From Anastatus disparis (taxonomy: Eukaryota > Arthropoda > Insecta > Hymenoptera > Eupelmidae), in contig JAFFSR010000249.1 in assembly GCA_017163975.1 (NCBI GenBank), forward strand, positions 8,394,001 through 8,458,000: a stretch of DNA of 64,000 bases, written 5' to 3'. Position 1 is the stretch's first letter, and every line of letters starts with the position of its first letter. This document shows, one piece after another, positions 50,314 to 59,800 of the stretch. The notes beneath the pieces are model-generated. The model saw nothing but the letters and a program-made list of their open reading frames with translations, searched no databases and was not told the origin of the DNA. The position numbers and the translations under genes are program-made.

Positions 50314-51454
50314 GAAAAAATTTTTTACAAAAAGACACGATAGGCATTATAGATAAGCAAACAAGCAGTCTCTGAAAGCGATGCGATGGTTGTGTTGGAT
50401 GGAAAATATGTTAAATCATCAAACCCAGTGAACAGTGAACCGTGACTCACATCTCGTTAACGGTGAAAGTAGTTTCGAGAGAACCGCACGAATATCCGAA
50501 AAAATAAAAAGCCGGTTATCTTCTGATCGAAAAATAGGAATGTGAGTTCGATCGTGAGTATTCAGAAAACGAAAATATGAATATATATATTAATAATAAA
50601 ATACAAAATTGGCATGAACCGTTAAATCTTTGAGAAGCATTTTTTGGTGAACGTATGGGTAATACGGTCAAAATTTAGGATGAAAAAGAGGGTGAGAGAA
50701 GAAAGTACGTGGACGTGTGTTTATTATATCCATATATCTGTAAATATGGACGATACCCCATTGGTCATCCAACTCTTTATGTAGGTGAAGATGAGTGTCG
50801 TACTCTCATGGGCCAAATAAATAATATAAGTCACGTTGAAAGTCTTAAATGCGAAGTATTATCACCGAGAAATTTATATCATGCTTTACTACCCGTTAAA
50901 ATGCATAATGAGCTTTTATTCCCACTGTGTCAATCATGCGCTAAAATGATGTATAACACAGATTTTAATCATAAAAATGCTGATGATCGGGTTTTCACTG
51001 GCACGTGGGTGGCTGATGAGTTGAAAAAAGCTGTTCAGATGGATTATATTATCAGAAAAATATTTGTAATATGGTCTTATGAAATTATACAGTACAACAA
51101 AGCCACGGGTCAGGGTGGTCTATTCCCAACTAATATCAATAAAATTTTCGCTGAGAAAACTTACGCGTCGGGTTATCCATCGGAATGCGTTGACGGTGAT
51201 AAAAGCGCGATTGCTCTCTACATTGGAGAATTCGACCAGCAAAAGGCAATAAAATTAGATAAAAATCTAATAAAATATAATGCTGGTTTGAGATCTGTAG
51301 CGAAACTCTGTTTAAATTCTTTATGGGGTGGATTTGGTCAACGAGAAAATATGCCAAAAACCAAAGCGGTAGATGATCTGCAAAGATTGTTTGAAATGTT
51401 CTGTAGTGTTGAGACTGAAGTCGACTCAATTTCATGGATCGATGATACGACAAT

Positions 51455-51556
51455 ATATCGACGCCTCGTACGAAGAAAAGAACATCTCGGAAATCCTGAT
51501 GCAAATCAGCATTGGCATTTCTGAGTTGTGCTTTTCTTCGTACGGGGCGTCGATAT
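51455..51556. repeat. 102-bp hairpin inserted between polymerase motif B and the C-terminal part
   Basis: ATATCGACGCCTCGTACGAA faces TTCGTACGGGGCGTCGATAT with one mismatch. The inner part CATCTCGGAAATCCTGATGC faces GCATTGGCATTTCTGAGTTG with several. The whole unit folds into one long stem. Polymerase-like sequence resumes right after it. Confidence 0.7.
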
Positions 51557-51640
51557 GTAAGTTGGCACAACAAAAAAGTGGCTGTTGAGCCATCTCCATT
51601 ATGTAACGTTGTAGTAGCCGCTAAAACCACAGCCTTGGCC

Positions 51641-53116
51641 TGACCAAAACTTAACGAGAAATCGCAGCCACTAAGTGAAGAGGCTATGCAGGTATATGGC
51701 TGAAAAGTGAAATAATGTTGACGTCAGCTAGCTATATGGCTAATTAGTTAGCTATATGGCTATACAACTAGTTATAACTATTAATCAGCTATATAACTAG
51801 CTAGCGCCAGCGCAGTCCCGCTCGCACACGCGCGCACCGCCCTTCCTTTCCTGTTTATCACTGCTTATGGTCGTGTTAAGTCCTGGCTTGCACCAGGACT
51901 AAATAAAAGTGTATATGTTATTTAATTATATTAATTAATTGCATTAAATATATATATATATAAATTATGTATGTTTAAAATATTGAATTTATTTATAAAA
52001 TGTATAAAGATAGAGATGTATGAATCTAGTGGTGGAAAAACTCCACCAATATTTAATTGAACAAAATCGCTCTCACGATTGAATAGTATTAAAGGATAAA
52101 CTTGATTCTTGAAAATAAAGAGTTTATTAAATAATTATATATTCTTACCTTGTAGTATTTCTCAGTAGATTGGTGCTAGGTATGGGCGGACAAATGAATA
52201 GGCACAATATGTAATAGATCCTCGAGGTTTATTGATATTTTTTAACACTTTTAATATAATTGATTTTTATGCGCGTATATATTTTAATAATTGATACATG
52301 TATATTTAATAATAGCAATTGCTTTGAAATATAAACTTGACGGGCAGTGTAAACGTATTACCAATAAGACACCCGGGGTAATATTCCGTTTTTTCGATGA
52401 TCTCAATTTGGTTTTATACTTATCTTTGTTTATAAGATTTTATTCTCTTTCACATCAATTTTTATTTATAAATTTTCTTAAATTTTAATAATATGTTTCG
52501 TAATGTTTTTGAGATTTGTAAAATTCATTTTGAAATTTCGAAACATACGTTTCGATTCTTTTCTGATGATCTACTTAATTTCGCTTAATAATGAAATAAT
52601 GCGAGTGTTCAATAATTGAGGAATTTGATTTACCAATGTTAATAAAAACGATACGTTTGTGACGTAACACCTTGGTGCTCAAGAGATTGCATATCAGAAG
52701 AATAGGCAATCGAAAAAAATAAAAGATAGGTCAATTATTGAACATTTACAATATTACGAATAAAATCTAAAAAATTAATCAGGAACTGTATATGTATTTG
52801 TAATTATTATTATTTTTTTTTTATGCGTGGCTAACAGAAGGGTACGTTTTACGACGTAACACCTTGGGGCTCAAGGATGTTGCTTATTGAAACAAAAGCA
52901 ACGTAAAAAATCTGAAAACAGTTACTGATTAATAATTCTTAAAATCTATTTATAACTAACATCGATTAAAGTTTTATAAAATGATTCGGGTTATTATTTT
53001 TTGTAGAACATGGGTTGATGACATTTTGATTACAATTCAGCAAAGTAAAAAAATTTATGTTGCTGACATGTCTATATTTTTTTATGTTCTATTAGTTTTC
53101 GTTGCTTTTCTTCGGG
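51641..53116. other. Non-coding stretch between the Polinton relic and the two-exon gene
   Basis: At about 51715-51805 there are repeats of AGCTATATGGCT arranged partly as a dyad (GCTAGCTATAT...ATATAACTAGCTAGC). A clean stem-loop AGTCCTGG-CTTGCA-CCAGGACT lies at 51879-51900 and is followed at once by AATAAA (51902-51907). The right part carries the duplicated motif listed at 52651-52903. No gene. Confidence 0.45.
52651..52903 (+). promoter_or_regulatory. Duplicated 62-nt motif with conserved hairpin
   Basis: Copies at 52651-52712 and 52842-52903 share TACGTTT, GACGTAACACCTTGG and GCTCAAG, followed by a small stem. In copy 1 the stem is ATTGC/GCAAT; in copy 2 it is GTTGC/GCAAC, with diverged loops of similar length. 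The first base pair changed on both sides, so pairing is kept. TGACGTAA in copy 1 resembles a bZIP/CRE-type site. The copies lie 257-509 bp upstream of the start codon at 53160. A regulatory role is inference. Confidence 0.45.
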
Positions 53117-53124
53117 TATATAAG
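53117..53124 (+). promoter_or_regulatory. TATA box of the two-exon gene
   Basis: TATATAAG, 43 bases before the start codon; a TCA initiator-like triplet about 30 bases on (near 53148) fits a transcription start. Confidence 0.6.
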
Positions 53125-53159
53125 AGCTAGTTTGTATTTGTTTTTTATCAATCATTACC

Positions 53160-53653
53160 ATGTATCCGAGGAGACAGTACACTCAAATCTGCGTAAGTAC
53201 TATTTACATTTTACATTTTAACATATTAAAATTTACCTTAATAAAACATTAACATTTAAACTTTTATAAATTATTTTTTTTTTTTTTTTGTTACAGTTTC
53301 GAGACTGGCGACTAACAAGGTTGTTCCGAACCCTGAATAGAGATTATAATGATCTATGGTGGTCCGGGAATCATACCCCAATTTCTTCTGATGTGTGGGA
53401 TTTAGGATCGCTTTTCAGACATGAGACCCGGATGGTAACAGTAAGAGGTCGTAGGATGACGATGGAAGTCTTCCAAAATGAATTTAAAATATTCGATGGA
53501 ACCAACATTGTTAGTACTGGACAACTGTTTCCAAATCATCCTCGCAAAATCAGTCCCTGGGAAGATATTGATCCTGAGGCTATGCATAGCCGTTTTATGG
53601 GGAATGGTGGGATTAAATACCTCCCACTCTATATTAATTTATTCTATATATAA
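53160..53653 (+). CDS. Small two-exon gene, unknown function
   Basis: Exon 1 is 53160-53192 (MYPRRQYTQIC). A GT-AG intron spans 53193-53296, with donor GTAAGT and acceptor TTACAG after a long T tract. Exon 2 is 53297-53653. The predicted protein is 129 residues, rich in Arg and Trp, with no signal peptide, membrane segment or recognised domain; visible phrases are FRDWRLTRLFRTLNRDYNDL, MVTVRGRRMTMEVFQNEFKI and SPWEDIDPEAM. Start chosen because it is the first ATG after the TATA box and is in frame through the splice. AATAAA follows at 53721. The gene lies convergent with the retroviral element (54021 onward) and downstream of the Polinton relic, so it could be a mobile-element passenger, a viral gene or a lineage-specific gene. 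All parts look intact. Confidence 0.6.
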
Positions 53654-53720
53654 ACTTGTAAATTTTCTTTCTTCTCTTTTCTTTCCTCATTTCTTAAAAT
53701 ATATTTACACTTATTATTAA

Positions 53721-53726
53721 AATAAA
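53721..53726 (+). terminator. Polyadenylation signal of the two-exon gene
   Basis: AATAAA, 68 bases after the stop codon. Confidence 0.6.
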
Positions 53727-54020
53727 TATTGTTTTCATTTATTTATCCATATCATATTCCTTATCCTTATTTTATTTAATGATAAGATAAAAATTTATAA
53801 GTTATAAATTAAAGTTGAATTCAAATATTTTTACATTCATAATTTATTAATAATGCTAAGTTCTTTGATGAATTATAAACTTTACTTTGATTATTTTTAT
53901 AAATTTAATTATAACAATCCTTTTGTTTTTTAATTTTTTTTAAAAAAAAAAAGAAATATGAATCTGAAATATACTATGTTTTAATAATGTATCAATAAAT
54001 ATATGAACGACATATGATTA

Positions 54021-54531
54021 GTGTCATTCACCCCTTCCCGCACAAAGTTGAATCGGAAACGATTCAGCAAATAAAACAAAAAGATTGTTTTACAATGAAC
54101 ACAAAATTCTTAATAAACTTAAAGTATTAGATTTTTAAATTATAGTTCTATTATAACTTGATTTTATATCCCTTTGTTAGATTATTTCTTAAATAATAAT
54201 ATGCTAGACAACTTAATTTGTAGAAGAAAAAAAAAATTTTTTTTTTACTATCTTAGTTTCCTCTTTATCTAACTTATATGAATAGAAAGTTAAAATTTCG
54301 ATAAATAATATTTAAAATTTAAATGAAATATGTGCTTATTAAAGTATATAAATAAATGACACGCAGAAAAAAAATGAAATCTATAATCGCTTTAATATAG
54401 ATGTATATCGTACATCCATAATATGTTGTTTTTTTTTTGTCTCTCTTTTTTTTTATTGTTAAATCAAATATGCTTACGATGCCAATTGATATTGACACGT
54501 TCAGGTGAATGACACACACGCATAGTGTCAT
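54021..54531 (-). repeat. Candidate 3' LTR
   Basis: On the minus strand this would begin TGACACTATGCG after a purine-rich AAAAGAATGAA and end GGGGTGAATGACA, giving TG...CA ends. A hairpin GAATGACAC/GTGTCATTC lies at its right edge. Without the other LTR this is a proposal only. Confidence 0.4.
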
Positions 54532-54776
54532 TCATTCTTTTATGTAACACAAAACAATGAAATATGTATAATTTTTATTATATTTGAATATTATGTATAT
54601 GTGATTTATCTCAATTAAAAAGTTTTATAATTGTTTCTATAACTAACAAATAATTTTTATCAGCTATATTTATATGTATTCAATTATATATATATGATAA
54701 TGCTTATTTAATAGAATGACATTTATGGGCTGATTTTGAATGTATTAAATTATAAAATTTGTATAATTAATTAATC

Positions 54777-56816
54777 TTAAATAATATTAAATACTAGAAT
54801 CTCTTTTTTTTCTGGTGACTTTGGGACTGAGGATTTATTTGTGGGAGTAATATATGGTGACTTCTCTGGTAGAGGTGGGGGAATTGGTTTAGGTAATGGT
54901 GTAGGGTTTCGGTTAGGTAGAGGATGCTGAAGAATAGGTTGTGATATATCTTGTTTTTCAATTTTTATTCCTTGTAATTCAATTTCTTCATACTTGGTTT
55001 CTGTTTTTATTTGATTATTCTTTAATGTAATCATTAAATGAGTAATAGAGCCGAAAATTGCTCCCAATAAATTAATAGACCAGCCATAAATAGTGTGTAG
55101 GGTATAGCCCTTTATAATTGTGTCCATAGTGAATTTAATTATTTGAATAATAATTAATATCATTATTATGGCTGAGCTTATAGATCCAAATGTTGTTAAT
55201 TTATTCATAAATTTATTCCAAGTATTCTCTGCGATATGAGATAATGTATTTTCTGTAAGTAGATTATTTAATGGATCTACTTGTGTGTTTTGTTCTCCCT
55301 GTATTCCTCTCGCTATGGCATTAAGTAGAGTTGCTTTTTCAAAAGGAAACATGATATGTTGTTGTAATTCTTGTAAATCATCTTGTGAGTATATTCCGCT
55401 TGTTGCCAACGTTGTTATTTTTTCTGGTGTCCATAATCTCTTTGTATCTGGTTTTAAAGTTTTTACTATATTTTTTGTTGGCCTTGGTTTTGGTAGAAGG
55501 TTTATCCAATCTTCTCCGATTTTGTAATATTGCGGTATTATTGAATTACAATTTATTTCTGATCCTGTTTTCAGTAATATATGTGTCTTTGGTGTTAAAA
55601 ACCATGTTTTATTTTTTGTTGATACAGGCAATTGTATGTAACATTTATTTGTATGATATAACTGGACTTCTACTGGCGTACATTTTATTACATGTACTGC
55701 TTCGCCAGCAAGTTTAGCTAAATATCCTGATTTTTGCATGATATTAAAGGCAAATTCGTCGGGAGCTATGGATGCAAGGGATAGAGATTCACGTATAATT
55801 TTTTTTTCCAGTTCGCATTTTTCTTTTAAAATGTTAAAATATAAATCTGTGAGATCAGCCCTAAAATGTTTTTCAATATATACAAATTTTGAGTTTATAT
55901 ATGTAAATAAATCTAAGTTTGTTACATCTTTTCCTAGTGTATTATCGTCAAATAATATTTTATTATAAGCTATATCTAAAATGAATAATTTAGGGTGTTC
56001 CGTTTTTGTTAATATTCTATCGCAAATTTTTACATTATTTAAAGCGGACAAAGAAAATGTTATTGATTCTGTGTTTACAGTATATACGGGATTTTGATTA
56101 GGTGAATTAATTATAGTTGCAGGGCCTCTATATAAAGTTTCATATTGTGTTTTAAACCCTTCTTCTGTAGGGAAATTTTCCCAAAAAGTATACCCTGCTT
56201 GCGAATCAATGCAATGTTGATCCGAAAATTTACATACAGTCCCTGAATTTAATCTTAATTTATCATTTTTTAGACTTACTTGAGCGTATTCTTCTAATAA
56301 AGTTATTCTTATAAGACCTTGTACTAAAACGTTGTCCCAAGATCCAAAATTGTCTGTGTATGAAGCTCCTGTGCAAGTTTTATCCTTCACTGAGCCTGCA
56401 AGGTCTATTCCAACTGCTTTTGTTAAATGTATTTTCAGGTCTGCTATAGTATGTATATTATCATGTTTAAAGATTCCTGTATCGTGAATAAATTTACATT
56501 TTTCATGGCTAATTTCGTACAGATATTCTTGCAAAGCATGGGGAGTGGATCCAAGGTGACTGAACATCCTGCAATGAAAAACCGTTCTTTGGATTTCTAT
56601 TTTACACTGTATAACTTTAATTTTTTTAAATTCCGCTATTTGTAATAATTCTATTGTAGAGTTGGTTATTGTAATATTATCCTGTTGAAAATCACATTCT
56701 CCTGTGTCTAATAGTGAATATGTAGTGATGATCGGATCCGTAGATTCGCAATTAAATCCAATAATTGCACCATTTTCTCTAACAATAGATAATAAAATAA
56801 ATAAAATGAACAGCAT
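54777..56816 (-). CDS. Envelope glycoprotein, intact 679-codon frame
   Basis: Starts with a hydrophobic signal-like segment (residues 1-17). The ectodomain is Cys-containing and has N-glycosylation sequons such as NIT and NST near residue 47. A clear membrane segment at about 543-562 (SSAIIMILIIIQIIKF) is followed by a second hydrophobic stretch near 579-598 and a proline-rich tail. The N-terminal pattern GFNC...SLLDTGECD resembles glycoproteins of chuvirus-like RNA viruses rather than the furin-cleaved F-type env of Drosophila gypsy; I recall this pattern but cannot search it. A splice acceptor-like TATTTTATGTTTCAG ends at 56846, 29 bases upstream of the ATG, so env is probably made from a spliced RNA. 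The frame is uninterrupted although gag and pol are broken. Envelope proteins mediate attachment and membrane fusion. Confidence 0.7.
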   Translation of the reverse strand: MLFILFILLSIVRENGAIIGFNCESTDPIITTYSLLDTGECDFQQDNITITNSTIELLQIAEFKKIKVIQCKIEIQRTVFHCRMFSHLGSTPHALQEYLYEISHEKCKFIHDTGIFKHDNIHTIADLKIHLTKAVGIDLAGSVKDKTCTGASYTDNFGSWDNVLVQGLIRITLLEEYAQVSLKNDKLRLNSGTVCKFSDQHCIDSQAGYTFWENFPTEEGFKTQYETLYRGPATIINSPNQNPVYTVNTESITFSLSALNNVKICDRILTKTEHPKLFILDIAYNKILFDDNTLGKDVTNLDLFTYINSKFVYIEKHFRADLTDLYFNILKEKCELEKKIIRESLSLASIAPDEFAFNIMQKSGYLAKLAGEAVHVIKCTPVEVQLYHTNKCYIQLPVSTKNKTWFLTPKTHILLKTGSEINCNSIIPQYYKIGEDWINLLPKPRPTKNIVKTLKPDTKRLWTPEKITTLATSGIYSQDDLQELQQHIMFPFEKATLLNAIARGIQGEQNTQVDPLNNLLTENTLSHIAENTWNKFMNKLTTFGSISSAIIMILIIIQIIKFTMDTIIKGYTLHTIYGWSINLLGAIFGSITHLMITLKNNQIKTETKYEEIELQGIKIEKQDISQPILQHPLPNRNPTPLPKPIPPPLPEKSPYITPTNKSSVPKSPEKKEILVFNII

Positions 56817-56863
56817 TTCTTTTCTTTCTCTTTTTCCTTTTTTTTCTGAAACATAAAATAATA

Positions 56864-59800
56864 TTAATTTTTCCGTTCATGTAAAATTAATTTATTTGCA
56901 TGAACTAATTTTGAGCCACCCTTAAAATCTATAGAGATATTGCTATTTTCGTGGACTTTTAATACTTCAAAAGGTCCCAGGTTTTGATTTTTTTCTAATT
57001 TACCTGGTTTTGGTTCTTTTATAAGCCATACTTCATCACCTATTTGAAATTCTACAGGTTTTATGAATCTATCGTGATATAATTTAGACTTTTCTTTTGA
57101 TAGTATTAAATTTTCATGAGCTATTTTTGCAATATCTTTCATATTTATTAATAATTTTTCTATATAGTCATTAAATGTCTGTGATTTTTCTGATGATTTT
57201 AAAGGCTTACTAGATGGTAATCTAGCTGGGTAGGCGAAAACTAGTTCATGTGGTGTAAATTTATGACTTGAATGAACACTAGTATTATAGTTGAATTGTG
57301 CAAGTTCAAGCCAATCATCCCATTCTAATTTTTTATAAGCAAAATTTTTTAAATATTCACATAAAGGATGATGAGCCCTTTCTAATGAGCTATTAGATTG
57401 TGGATGAAAGGCAGTAGTTTCGATTTTTTTAAATTTAAATCTTTTTGAAATAGCTTTTATTAATTTGCCTGTAAAATTTGCGCCTTTATCTGTAAGTACT
57501 AGTTTTGGTGAACTAAAAATGCAAATCAATTTTTTTATAAATGCGTCAGCTATAGTCTCTGCTGTTTGATCTTTCAGTGCGATAGCTATTAAAAATTTTG
57601 ATAAATGATCTTGAATAGTTAATATATATTTGTTATTATTTTTAGTTATATTAAGAGGTCCTACTATATCTAGTGAAATTTTATCGAATGTTTTCTCTGG
57701 AGTATCTGTTATTATCATAGGTTGTTTTGTTTTATTTCTTTTTAATTTATTTCTCTGACATATTTCACAGTTTTTAATACGATTTTGTATATCAACTTTA
57801 AGATTTTCCCAGAAATATTTATTTTTAATTCGATTATATGTTCTATTTACTCCCGAATGACCTCCTAAACTTGAAGAATGATATAGTTCAAAAATTTCAT
57901 TTCTTTTTTCCTTTTTGACATATTCTGTATGATTTAAGTAAATTATAACTTTTATATTTGTATTTTTAAAAATATTATATAATATTTCTTCGATTTCGTT
58001 CCAATTTATATTTAATATTTTTATATTTTTTGATATACTAAATATAGTACAATTATTTTCAATCAATAAATCTTTTAGCGTGTTTAAATTATTTATTAAT
58101 TTTTCTTTTATTAAAATTGATGATTCTTTTATATTTAAGCACATTATAAAAATTATTCTCTTTTTATAATTTATTATTTTAATTTCATTATCTTTTAAAT
58201 CGTTATTTATATTAATATTTTTATGTGTAAAATATTCATCTTGAATCTCATCCAAAGATATCTTCTCATTAGTAATTAAATGTAATATATTATCTTTTCT
58301 ACTTTGTATAGAATTTTTAGAATATATAATAGTATCAGATTTATTCAAGTAAATTTCTTCTTGTTTTTCGACTTCGTTTTCGACACTTTTAATTTCCTCG
58401 TTGATTATTTCTTTGATTACTTTTTTTGGTCTACCGCGTTTATTTTTAATACGTGTACGTTCTTCGTTTAATTTTTGTATTTTTATTTCATTTAAAGGTA
58501 TATTTGTTAATTTAATATTTACCTTATTTTCCTTTGCTTTTTGAGCTTTAGTTATCACATTGATTTCTACCGTATCTATAGGATTTCTAGATAGCGCATC
58601 ACTATTCACATTCATGTTTCCCTTCTTATATATTACATCAAAATCGTATTCTGATAGTTTAAGTTGCCATCTTTGAACTCTGTTATTTTTATCTGCAGAT
58701 CTAAAAGATAGTAATGGCTTGTGATCTGTTACTATTGTAAATTTATTTCCATATACGTAATTTCTAAATGTTTCTATTCCAAACAATATACCTAATGCTT
58801 CTTTTTCCTAAGTGTGATATTTTAGTTCAGGACCTTTTAATACTCTAGAAGCGTATGCTATGGGTTTATCTTTCCCGATTTCACCTTGTGATAATATAGC
58901 GCCTAAAGCATATCCTGATGCATCTGTAGTGATTATAAATGGTTTATCTAACTGTGGAAATTGCAATAAAGGTACAGAGCATAGTGTGTCTTTTAGTTTA
59001 TCAAAAGCCTTTTGTTTTTCTGAATTCCAAGTAAATTTTACGTCTTTTTGTAATAATAACGTTAAAGGTTTTGTTATATTAGCAAAATCGTTAATAAACT
59101 TTCTGTAATAACCTGTTAAACCCAAAAATTCTCTAATGTTTTTAACTGTTTTTGGTGTTGGAAATAATTTTACTGCATCAATTTTTTTTATCTGCCTTGA
59201 TACCCTCTTTACTCATAATATGACCTAAAAATGTCACTTCATTTTTCATAAAATCGCATTTTCTTGGTTCTAGTTTTAATCCGGCTTCTCTTAATTTTGT
59301 AGCTACTAGATTAAATTTAATATTATGTTCTTCTTCTGATTTTGCAGCTATAATTATGTCATCTATATAAACATGACATATTTTTTTATTTATTAGCTTA
59401 CCAAGAGCTGTATTTGCTACCCTCATCAATGTTTGTGGTGAGTTAGTTAAGCCAAAAGGTAATACTGTAAATTCAAATCTTCCTAAAGGATGTACACTAA
59501 AAGCTGTTTTATGTATGTCTGATTCTTTCATTGGTACCCAGTGAAAAGCTGAAACCATGTCTACAGTAGTAAAATATTTATTTCCGCCTAAATCATCAAA
59601 AATTTCAGTTATAGATGGTATTAAATAAGGATCTGGTATAGTTTTCTCATTCAATTTTCTATAATCTATAACTAATCGCCATTTTTCTTTTCCATCAGGA
59701 CCTGGTTTCTTCTTAAGAGGCGGTCGGAACCAAATCGGTGACTTGCGGTATATATCAAGTCAGCATTTTTCGCTTTACGATAGTATTTTGTATATTTTAA

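Larger units (their letters stand above)
48454..51640 (+). pseudogene. Polinton/Maverick-type protein-primed DNA polymerase B, broken
   Basis: N-terminal pieces lie at 48454-48590 (NLYTLLEVAINDLYPHV) and, after a frameshift, 48620-48750 (LFDLITFAAQSND). The block 48810-49490 has a Cys cluster (CKICNGKRPIEHFCYM), exonuclease motif I (FYDFET) and motif II (IAHNAQDFDAQFIL). A MITE then interrupts. Block 50709-51450 has polymerase motif A (DVCLLYPYICKYGRYPIGHP) and motif B (KLCLNSLWGGFGQ). A 102-bp hairpin follows, then VEPSPLCNVVVAAKT. The sequence ends near 51640 before the YxDTD motif C. Such polymerases replicate Polinton elements. This one is truncated and has two insertions and several stops, so it is dead. 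Confidence 0.75.

Noticed and set aside
53402..53587. Antisense frame over exon 2 of the two-exon gene
   Set aside because: The plus strand has the promoter, splice and poly(A) signals; the antisense frame has none.
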